A stretch of DNA of 13,672 nt from Oscillospiraceae bacterium. Its GTDB lineage: Bacteria; Bacillota; Clostridia; Oscillospirales; Ruminococcaceae. The stretch is taken from assembly GCA_022511485.1 (NCBI GenBank), contig JAFLUJ010000312.1, positions 1-13,672 on the forward strand. Reading direction: 5' to 3'. The notes under the pieces were generated by a model. That model was given only the letters and a program-made list of their open reading frames with translations, made no database searches and was not told where the DNA came from. Of the stretch, positions 1-5,706 are shown piece by piece (the stretch's first letter is position 1; every line of letters starts with the position of its first letter). The position numbers and the translations under genes are program-made.

Positions 1-63
1 TTGATTAAGGTATTTGGGGGCAAGCAATGAGTACCGCTCACACCTGCGGTACTTTACTTCCAT
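1..63 (-). CDS. Possible 5' end of a gene running off the left edge (partial)
   Basis: On the minus strand an ATG at 63-61 opens a frame that stays open for 21 codons to the window edge (begins MEVKYRRCERY). It lies about 40 nt downstream of the transcription start expected from the strong leftward promoter at 111-139. Against it, the only Shine-Dalgarno-like sequence (AAGGTG, about 13 nt upstream) is poorly spaced. The same stretch also contains a perfect 7-bp hairpin (31-52), which would suit a small RNA just as well. The function cannot be told from 21 residues. Confidence 0.35.
   Translation of the reverse strand, partial: MEVKYRRCERYSLLAPKYLNQ
31..52. repeat. Perfect 7-bp inverted repeat (hairpin)
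   Basis: GTACCGC (31-37) and GCGGTAC (46-52) are exact reverse complements around an 8-nt loop. The hairpin falls inside the transcript predicted from the leftward promoter at 111-139. No good T-run follows on either strand, so it is not a convincing intrinsic terminator. It may be an RNA structure or a chance palindrome inside a coding start. Confidence 0.4.
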
Positions 64-195
64 TTTCAGGCAATAGCACCTTAAAAGTCCGAACACAATA
101 ATTAGTATTTATTATAGCACGTTTTTCCTGCATTGTCAAACTCAAAAAATATACAATATCCGACGTTAATTTACAGATTTTCAGGTAATAGCGCA
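62..195. repeat. Short direct repeat flanking the left-edge promoter (62-80 and 177-195)
   Basis: ATTTTCAGGCAATAGCACC at 62-80 recurs as ATTTTCAGGTAATAGCGCA at 177-195, with 16 of 19 bases identical and a 115-nt offset. On the minus strand one copy lies just after the stop of the large minus-strand gene. The other ends at the candidate ATG at 63. The pair brackets the promoter at 111-139. It could be the remnant of a local duplication or a pair of protein-binding sites. Confidence 0.5.
111..139 (-). promoter_or_regulatory. Consensus sigma-A promoter reading leftward
   Basis: On the minus strand TTGACA (139-134) and TATAAT (116-111) are separated by exactly 17 nt. Both hexamers are perfect consensus. 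Transcription should start near position 104 and leave the window at the left. It would serve the partial gene or small RNA at 1-63. Confidence 0.8.
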
Positions 196-198
196 CAA

Positions 199-2490
199 TC
201 AGCTCTTGCCTCCTGCCTCTGGTCTGCTTGCCTCCAGCAGCCTATCCTGGTAGAAGTCGCAAAGCTCCGCTGCTGTCTCCGCAGAGTAGCTTTCCACCTG
301 CATCATGACCCCCTTTTCCGTCCGTACAGGCTTTATAAGGACTCGTCCCCGTTTGTCGTTTATGGTGACGCCGTCACCTGACACCTGCTGTCCGGAAAAC
401 ATACTCCGCAATAGCTTGACAGGATGCTTGTCTATCGCCACGAACCGGGTGGACAGCGCCATTTCCGGAAGCTCCCTCACCGCATCCAGAAGAGTTATCC
501 CCCTGCTTTCAAGCACCTCAAGGACTGTCAGCATAAGAGCTGCGCCGTCCCGGACAAAGGGAGTTTCCGCTGCCAGCTTTCTTGCTTCCGAATCTCCCTT
601 GTCGGAGGGACATCCGCTGTATCTCAATACCCTGCTGCCGAACTTTTCAGCTATATTGTCCGCCGCCCGTGGAAAATCATTGGGCAGGGCTATGTCGTAT
701 CCCTGTGAAAACCTGTGCATACAGGCAATAAGGATCAGCTTTTCCTCAAAAACATAGCCGGTCTCATCGGTAAATGCGGAGATTCCCCTTCCGTCACTGC
801 CAATATGGAAAACAATAGGACTTCCCTCCCTGCTGTTTATACGGTCAAGGATACCGTCGCAGGCGTCCTGCACAGCTCTGCCGGAGGTGTTCAGCACCGC
901 CTTTATACTGCGCAGCCTTTTGGGAGCAAGCTCCTCCAGCATGGAATTGTAAAGCCGCAGAATAGCTGCCGTATCACGTATCTCTCCGAAATGAGCAAAG
1001 CCCGCACGACGGTACTCGCTGCGGTTCAGTCCACCCTCTATTATTTTTTCTTCACTTCTGGTAAGGGGAAGTCCGTCTCCGGAAAAAAGCCGAAGCTTTG
1101 CTGTGACGCCGGCTTCCACCCAGCAGCCGGCGGTCAGTCCGGAACGTGCCGTACAGTATGCAAGAGCGGGAGCGGAGCACTCCCCGAAAAACCAGGCTTC
1201 CCCTCCGGAGGCAGTCACTCCGGAGCAGACCGCCATGGCAAGACTTTTTGAAGCGGCGCTGTCCGTGCAGCCTATGGCAATTCTTCCGCCCAGAGAAGCA
1301 AGGGAGCTTCCTGCCGCAGCTGCTATCTGAGGAGTTATGATGCTCCCCGTTTCTCCGCAGATACCGTCCTCGCCAATACGCATAGGAGCGAGAAATCCGT
1401 ATTTTATATCCTGTGCGGCACAGGCATAGGAATCAATATGTCTTCCGTTCCATATCCGGACGCTGCTTTGTACTACTGCCTGCTCGGCAATGACTGCATT
1501 GTCGCCGATCACTGCTCCCTCGTAGACCTCTGCTCCGGTAAGAAGCCTCGCTCCCGTTCCTATTGCAGCGCCCATGACTGAGGCCCGTTCTCCGATAAAC
1601 GCTCCGTCCATAATTACCGCTCCCCGAAGCTTTGCGCCGCGGCAGACTGTTACATTTTCTCCTATGACCGTTCCCGCTCCGATCTCCGCGCCGGGAGCTA
1701 TATCCGCTGATGGAGCTATATAAACCGGCGGTGTCAGGCTAAGCTCGGGACGATCTGAGGCTATTTTTACAATATGCTCCGGACGTCTTGGATAGCTGCC
1801 GTTCAGCACATCGGCGTTGGCGGCAAAATATCCCTCATGGGTGTTGACGTCCCTGAAATATCCGGAGGCGGAAATGCTTATGACCTTCCCGCCATTGCGT
1901 ATCACAGAGGGGATAAGCTCGTCGATCAGGTCGCTGACACTTTCCGATGCGGTAAGAGCAGTCTCACGGGAGATCATGAACACTCCCGCCGCCGCAGTGT
2001 CGGAACGGCAGTTTTCTCTTGCGGGACAGGGTATAAGCTCGGTGACGTCGTCCCCGTCCGTCACAACAAGAATATTATCTTCACCGTTTATCGGCTCACG
2101 GGTCAGGATGGAAATATCCGCAGAGGAGGAGCGGTGGACTTCCAGAGCGGAGGTAAGATCGGTGTCAAGCAGGACGTTCCCGAAAATGACGATGATCTCA
2201 TCAGAATTGACCGCCTCCTCTGCGGCTCTTGTAATGGCGTAGCAGCTTCCCTCGGGAGTGTCGGTGATGATAAAATCGGCAGAACTGTCGTCAAGGTGAT
2301 CTGTAAGGACAGCGGAAAGACGGTCGGCAGCGATAAACACCTGTGAGAAGCGGTGCTGTTCAAGCAGGTCAAGGGTATAATTTATCAGCGGCACTCCGCA
2401 GATGGGAAGCATTGCAGCGGGCTTGGTACAGGTCAGGGGACGCAGCCGCAGGGCGTCTCCTCCTGTAAGTATCAGAGCGGCAGTTTGCAT
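199..2490 (-). CDS. Sugar-nucleotide pyrophosphorylase / beta-helix / phosphohexomutase-like fusion, probably catalytically inactive
   Basis: 763 residues from ATG 2490-2488, chosen because GGAGG sits 8 nt upstream; an in-frame ATG at 2535 has no ribosome binding site. Domains: NTP-transferase-like 1-240, hexapeptide left-handed beta-helix about 250-350, phosphogluco/phosphomannomutase-like about 360-745. This matches the mannose-1-phosphate guanylyltransferase/phosphomannomutase fusion family, which supplies activated sugars for envelope glycans. Key motifs are altered. GGxGTRLRP reads GGDALRLRP (10-18), the PKP lysine is Ala25, and the metal-binding GD is GN (104-105), though Asp214 remains. 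In the mutase part, TASHNP is replaced around 458-465 (EAGVTAK, no serine), the DGDxDR metal loop reads GSDGRG (564-569), and RPSGTEP reads KPVRTEK (720-726). The reading frame is intact over its full length, so I infer a maintained pseudoenzyme or regulatory homolog. No terminator was seen after its stop. Confidence 0.85.
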   Translation of the reverse strand: MQTAALILTGGDALRLRPLTCTKPAAMLPICGVPLINYTLDLLEQHRFSQVFIAADRLSAVLTDHLDDSSADFIITDTPEGSCYAITRAAEEAVNSDEIIVIFGNVLLDTDLTSALEVHRSSSADISILTREPINGEDNILVVTDGDDVTELIPCPARENCRSDTAAAGVFMISRETALTASESVSDLIDELIPSVIRNGGKVISISASGYFRDVNTHEGYFAANADVLNGSYPRRPEHIVKIASDRPELSLTPPVYIAPSADIAPGAEIGAGTVIGENVTVCRGAKLRGAVIMDGAFIGERASVMGAAIGTGARLLTGAEVYEGAVIGDNAVIAEQAVVQSSVRIWNGRHIDSYACAAQDIKYGFLAPMRIGEDGICGETGSIITPQIAAAAGSSLASLGGRIAIGCTDSAASKSLAMAVCSGVTASGGEAWFFGECSAPALAYCTARSGLTAGCWVEAGVTAKLRLFSGDGLPLTRSEEKIIEGGLNRSEYRRAGFAHFGEIRDTAAILRLYNSMLEELAPKRLRSIKAVLNTSGRAVQDACDGILDRINSREGSPIVFHIGSDGRGISAFTDETGYVFEEKLILIACMHRFSQGYDIALPNDFPRAADNIAEKFGSRVLRYSGCPSDKGDSEARKLAAETPFVRDGAALMLTVLEVLESRGITLLDAVRELPEMALSTRFVAIDKHPVKLLRSMFSGQQVSGDGVTINDKRGRVLIKPVRTEKGVMMQVESYSAETAAELCDFYQDRLLEASRPEAGGKS

Positions 2491-2526
2491 GGCGGTAACC
2501 TCCGTAAACTTAGTATTTTTTGTATT

Positions 2527-2599
2527 ATTACCCATTTGCCAATTTTTTAATCAGTGAAGGCCGGTGAGATAAATTATGATTTACGTCATTACCCATCTG
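2527..2599. repeat. Direct repeat ATTACCCATYTG (2527-2538 and 2588-2599)
   Basis: Two 12-bp copies with 11 of 12 bases identical, offset by 61 bp (close to six helical turns), lie in the divergent intergenic region. The second copy directly abuts the -35 hexamer at 2600. The first overlaps the 5' region of the minus-strand gene. The position suits an operator pair controlling the divergent genes, but no regulator gene is visible and chance cannot be excluded. Confidence 0.4.
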
Positions 2600-2628
2600 T
2601 TGACTTTTCCCCTGTTTAATGGTATAAT
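2600..2628 (+). promoter_or_regulatory. Sigma-A promoter for the 2643-3236 gene and possibly the ftsY run
   Basis: TTGACT (2600-2605) and TATAAT (2623-2628) are spaced by 17 nt, one mismatch from perfect consensus. Transcription should start near 2635. That leaves only about 8 nt before the TTG at 2643, which therefore cannot be a normally initiated start codon. With no clear promoter found immediately before ftsY, this promoter may also drive the downstream housekeeping genes through the MITE. Confidence 0.8.
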
Positions 2629-2642
2629 TGTCTTGCTAAAGA

Positions 2643-3236
2643 TTGGATATAATAAATGGAATCATCATCAGACATATATTGTGGAGGGATGACAGTGAAA
2701 AATCAAAGAAAATAAAATGCCTTAATTCCGCTATCGGTACATATGATCTTTGCAGATGTTACTTGAAATACGACATAAATTATTACTACTTCTATATTCT
2801 GGACCATAATGAAAAACGATTCCTTGGTGTTAAGGAAGAAGATTTTTTGCTTGATGGCTTTCACATCCGTAAAATATCCGATATTAAAAAAGTTGAATTT
2901 AAAGACGACCTATGCGTTAAAATAAACAGGGAGAAAAAGCTCCTTAATGATGTCATTAAACCGGATATTGATCTGTCATCATGGAAAGCAGTCTTTAAAT
3001 CACTTAAAAAGCTGAACGGATTTCTGATAATCCAAAACGAATATCCGGACAAAAAGGAAAACTTCTTTTATCTCGGAGTAATTGAAAAAGCAAAGAGATC
3101 CTCAGTTTTATTCCGACCCGTTGACGCTGACGGAGTATGGTTTGATACCATTGAAATCCCATATTCAAAAATTACAGGCGTAACATTTGGAGACAGATAT
3201 TCAAAAGCATTTCAGGAATACTTATCCCGAACATAA
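2643..3236 (+). CDS. Uncharacterised protein with two similar halves; start frame disrupted
   Basis: I do not recognise this protein. The longest open frame encodes 197 residues, is AT-rich compared with its neighbours, and has no signal peptide or membrane segment. Two halves look related: about 55-93 (FLGVKEED, then ISDIKKVEFKDD) and about 140-190 (FYLGVIEKA, then YSKITGVTFGDRYS). This suggests a duplicated small beta domain. The start is a problem. The frame contains no ATG at all, and TTG 2643 is too near the promoter. The only good ribosome binding site (GGAGGG 2683-2688) serves ATG 2689 or GTG 2695, but that frame ends at TAA 2713-2715, one base out of register with the long frame. A single-base indel in the A-rich stretch 2698-2717 would explain this, so the gene may be newly broken. 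Its stop codon is part of the target duplication of the following MITE. Confidence 0.5.
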   Translation: MDIINGIIIRHILWRDDSEKSKKIKCLNSAIGTYDLCRCYLKYDINYYYFYILDHNEKRFLGVKEEDFLLDGFHIRKISDIKKVEFKDDLCVKINREKKLLNDVIKPDIDLSSWKAVFKSLKKLNGFLIIQNEYPDKKENFFYLGVIEKAKRSSVLFRPVDADGVWFDTIEIPYSKITGVTFGDRYSKAFQEYLSRT

Positions 3237-3410
3237 AGGCAATACCGCACAACTATTGTGCGTCAGACGCGCAGTTAGATTTTTCGTCAGATTGTGCAAA
3301 AATTTCGCAGGCATACTGTCGTATGTCAAGAAATTTTGGTGCAATACGACGAAAAATATGCAAGCGTATGGCGTGCAAAGCCATTAGGCGGTAGTTGTGC
3401 GGTGTTGCCT
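3237..3410. mobile_element. MITE-like element, 174 bp, with TAA target duplication
   Basis: Terminal inverted repeats AGGCAATACCGCACAACTA (3237-3255) and its complement at 3392-3410 match at 18 of 19 positions. TAA occurs directly on both sides (3234-3236 and 3411-3413), as expected for a 3-bp target duplication. An inner pair of arms (3281-3316 and 3321-3355) is also largely complementary around a TGTC loop, so the element can fold into a long hairpin. It has no coding capacity and would need a transposase supplied in trans. A 3-bp TNA duplication is known for part of the IS5 family, but I cannot assign the parent. The left TAA is the stop codon of the upstream gene. Confidence 0.8.
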
Positions 3411-3438
3411 TAAACTAATTTATAATGGAGGCAGAAAA

Positions 3439-4686
3439 ATGAGCATTTTCAGTAAAATAGCAGCCGGTCTGAAAAAGACAAAGGACTCAATGATGGGTAA
3501 GCTTGAGATCCTTATGAATTCATTTACCAAAATAGACGAGGAGTTTTTCGAGGAGCTTGAAGAGCTTCTTATAACCTGCGATATGGGTGTGGAGACATCC
3601 CTTGAAATATGCGGGGAGCTTCGTAAAAAGGTCAAGGAAAAAGGCATAACCGACCCTTCCACCATAAAGGACGAGCTGAAAGAGATCATTACCGAAATGC
3701 TTGGAGAGGATAAAACTATAGACACCTCCACAAAGCCTTCGGTTATCCTTGTTATCGGTGTAAACGGCGCAGGAAAGACCACTACTGTTGGCAAGCTTGC
3801 ACATCTTTTCAAAAGCGAAGGAAAGAGCGTCCTTGTAGCGGCGGCGGATACCTTCCGTGCGGCAGCTATCGACCAGCTCCAGGTATGGGCTGAACGTGCC
3901 GGAGCGGACATCGTAAAGCATGAGGAGGGTTCAGACCCAGCTTCCGTTGTTTTTGACGCCATCACCGCCGCAAAGGCAAGAGGTGCGGACGTTGTTATAT
4001 GCGACACCGCAGGACGTCTCCATAATAAGAAAAATCTTATGGAGGAGCTTAAAAAGATCAGCCGTATAGTAAATCAGCAGGCGGAAGGCTGTTCTCTTGA
4101 ATCCCTGCTTGTTCTGGACGCAACCACCGGACAGAACGCAGTAAATCAGGCGCGTCTTTTCAGCGAGGTGGCTGACATCACGGGAATAATCCTAACCAAG
4201 CTGGACGGTACTGCAAAGGGCGGTATCATCATTTCCATTCACAAGGAGCTTGGTATCCCCGTCAAGCTTGTGGGCGTAGGCGAAAAGCTTGACGATTTAC
4301 AGGACTTCCATGCAAGGGATTTTGCAGAGGCTCTCTTTGAAACTGATACCGAGTTCGATTATAATTACGAGCGTCTTACAGACGGTGAGGAGACAGATGG
4401 AGATGTTTCAGAAGAAACAGTCTCCGAAGAGATCATAGAAAATGAAAATAAAGAGCCTGTTTCCGAAACTGCGGAAACCACAGAGGCTACTGAACCCGCC
4501 GAAGAAGCTGTCTCTGAGACGGAAGAACCTGCCTCCGAAGAAACTGCGGAGGATACAGAAGAAGCTTCCGAAACCGCCGACGTGCCTAAAAAGAAAGACC
4601 ACGGTAAGTTTGAATTTCTGTTCAAAGAGATCACATTCGGAAAAAAGAAGCAGGAAGATAATGATAATACAGAAGAATCCGACTAA
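3439..4686 (+). CDS. ftsY: Signal recognition particle receptor FtsY with C-terminal acidic extension
   Basis: 415 residues. FtsY is the membrane-associated SRP-type GTPase that pairs with Ffh to deliver ribosomes making membrane proteins to the translocon. ATG 3439 follows GGAGG (3427-3431) at 7 nt. A short amphipathic N-terminus (MSIFSKIAAGLKK) precedes the four-helix N domain (about 20-90) and the G domain (about 100-300). GTPase motifs are P-loop GVNGAGKTT (107-115), DTFRAAAIDQL (137-147), DTAGR (189-193), TKLDGTAKGG (253-262) and GVGEKLDDL (279-287). Residues about 302-380 form a low-complexity Glu/Thr/Ser/Ala tail, followed by a basic/aromatic end (KFEFLFKEITFGKKK, 390-404). In E. coli the acidic A domain precedes NG; here it follows it. 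The distance to rdgB is 15 nt, implying co-transcription. The identity is secure. Confidence 0.97.
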   Translation: MSIFSKIAAGLKKTKDSMMGKLEILMNSFTKIDEEFFEELEELLITCDMGVETSLEICGELRKKVKEKGITDPSTIKDELKEIITEMLGEDKTIDTSTKPSVILVIGVNGAGKTTTVGKLAHLFKSEGKSVLVAAADTFRAAAIDQLQVWAERAGADIVKHEEGSDPASVVFDAITAAKARGADVVICDTAGRLHNKKNLMEELKKISRIVNQQAEGCSLESLLVLDATTGQNAVNQARLFSEVADITGIILTKLDGTAKGGIIISIHKELGIPVKLVGVGEKLDDLQDFHARDFAEALFETDTEFDYNYERLTDGEETDGDVSEETVSEEIIENENKEPVSETAETTEATEPAEEAVSETEEPASEETAEDTEEASETADVPKKKDHGKFEFLFKEITFGKKKQEDNDNTEESD

Positions 4687-4701
4687 AAAAGGGGTATCTG
4701 C

Positions 4702-5274
4702 ATGAAAATAGTACTTGCATCAAACAATAAAAACAAGCTCCGTGAGATACGGGAGATCCTTGACCCCCTTGGCTTTGAAGTCCTTTCACAGTCCGAGGCA
4801 GGAGCGGACATTGAAGCAGATGAAAACGGAAAGACCTTCGCTGAAAACGCCTATATAAAAGCAAAGGCGGCATACGACATGACCGGACTTCCCGTCATCG
4901 CGGACGACAGCGGTCTTGAAGTGGACGCTCTGAACGGCGCTCCGGGAATATATTCCGCAAGATACGCTCCCGAGGGACAGCGCAAGGCAAGGATTCTGGA
5001 GGAATTGAAGGACGTCCCCGATGAAAAACGGGGAGCGGCTTTCACCTGCTGTATCTGCTACATTGACCCGGAGGGAACGGCTCATTATTTTACGGGACAG
5101 TGCCGGGGAAAGATCGGCTATGAGAACCGGGGAACAAACGGCTTCGGATACGATCCCATTTTTATGTACGGGGAAAAGTCCTTTGCTGAAATTTCCGCCG
5201 AGGAAAAGAACTCTGTAAGTCATCGTGCAAAGGCTCTTGAACAACTAAAAAAATTCTTTAAAAACAGCAATTGA
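4702..5274 (+). CDS. rdgB: XTP/dITP diphosphatase (Ham1/RdgB family)
   Basis: 190 residues, the usual length for the family. It hydrolyses deaminated purine nucleotides (XTP, dITP, ITP) to monophosphate and pyrophosphate, keeping them out of DNA and RNA. Visible motifs are the N-terminal nucleotide-binding segment ASNNKNKLREI (6-16), ADDSGLEVDALNGAPGIYSARYA (67-89, including the conserved acidic DDSGL), GFGYDPIF (147-154) and SHRAKAL (173-179) near the C-terminus. The start ATG 4702 follows AGGGG at 7 nt. It begins 15 nt after ftsY and ends 13 nt before the lipoprotein gene, so it sits inside the housekeeping run. Nothing is missing or odd. Confidence 0.96.
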   Translation: MKIVLASNNKNKLREIREILDPLGFEVLSQSEAGADIEADENGKTFAENAYIKAKAAYDMTGLPVIADDSGLEVDALNGAPGIYSARYAPEGQRKARILEELKDVPDEKRGAAFTCCICYIDPEGTAHYFTGQCRGKIGYENRGTNGFGYDPIFMYGEKSFAEISAEEKNSVSHRAKALEQLKKFFKNSN

Positions 5275-5287
5275 TAGGGGGATCGTT

Positions 5288-5704
5288 ATGAGAAAAATTT
5301 CAGCCGGTATTTTATCCTTGATACTCATAACAGCTTTTGCAGGATGCAGCTCTGATACCGGTTCAAATAAGATCAAAAGCTTTGAGTTTGAAAATGTTTC
5401 AAAGATGATGGTCATATCTGTTGATGGAAAGAGGTTTGAGGTCACTGACACAGATATGGTTCAGAAAATTACTGAAAATATTGAGTCTGTCCGATTTGAA
5501 AAAGGCGAATCAAACGAAAACAAAAATGGCTTTGGTCCGTTTGTTCAATGGTATGACGCTAACGGCGATCTTATTGAAAGCATTTCTGTTATGGGAGATC
5601 AGACTATTATATATGACGGCTTTTTATGGACAGCTGCAAACGGAAATATTGACGCTGAGCTTTTGGAGAATGTGTTCACAGAGCTTTCAGATAAAGGAGA
5701 ATGA
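5288..5704 (+). CDS. Small predicted lipoprotein of unknown function
   Basis: 138 residues. The N-terminus MRKISAGILSLILITAFAGC is a lipoprotein signal peptide: two positive residues, a hydrophobic core and a lipobox ending FAG-Cys20. The mature protein is predicted to be tethered outside the membrane. The rest is a compact soluble domain rich in alternating beta-like segments (FEFENVSKMMVISVDGKRFEVTD, then FVQWYDANGDLIESISV). I do not recognise the family. AGGGGG (5276-5281) lies 6 nt before the ATG. The stop TGA lies 2 nt before the preferred polA start, so polA translation may be coupled to it. It is more AT-rich than rdgB and polA, which suggests a lineage-specific insertion into the ftsY-rdgB-polA run. 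Confidence 0.8.
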   Translation: MRKISAGILSLILITAFAGCSSDTGSNKIKSFEFENVSKMMVISVDGKRFEVTDTDMVQKITENIESVRFEKGESNENKNGFGPFVQWYDANGDLIESISVMGDQTIIYDGFLWTAANGNIDAELLENVFTELSDKGE

Positions 5705-5706
5705 TT

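Noticed and set aside
1774..2346. Plus-strand open frame of 190 codons opposite the pyrophosphorylase-like domain
   Set aside because: Antisense shadow; the opposite strand encodes a recognisable domain over the same span.
2648..2653. Second TATAAT as an alternative promoter for the 2643 gene
   Set aside because: No -35 hexamer at suitable spacing, unlike the TTGACT-17-TATAAT pair just upstream.
3421..3426. TATAAT just before the ftsY ribosome binding site as a -10 box
   Set aside because: The start of transcription would fall after the Shine-Dalgarno sequence, and no -35 hexamer lies at 16-18 nt.
5701..5706. ATG 5701 as the polA start (ATGA overlap with the lipoprotein stop)
   Set aside because: GGAG would be only 1 nt away; ATG 5707 has ideal 7-nt spacing and begins with the family-typical MKLLAIDGNS.
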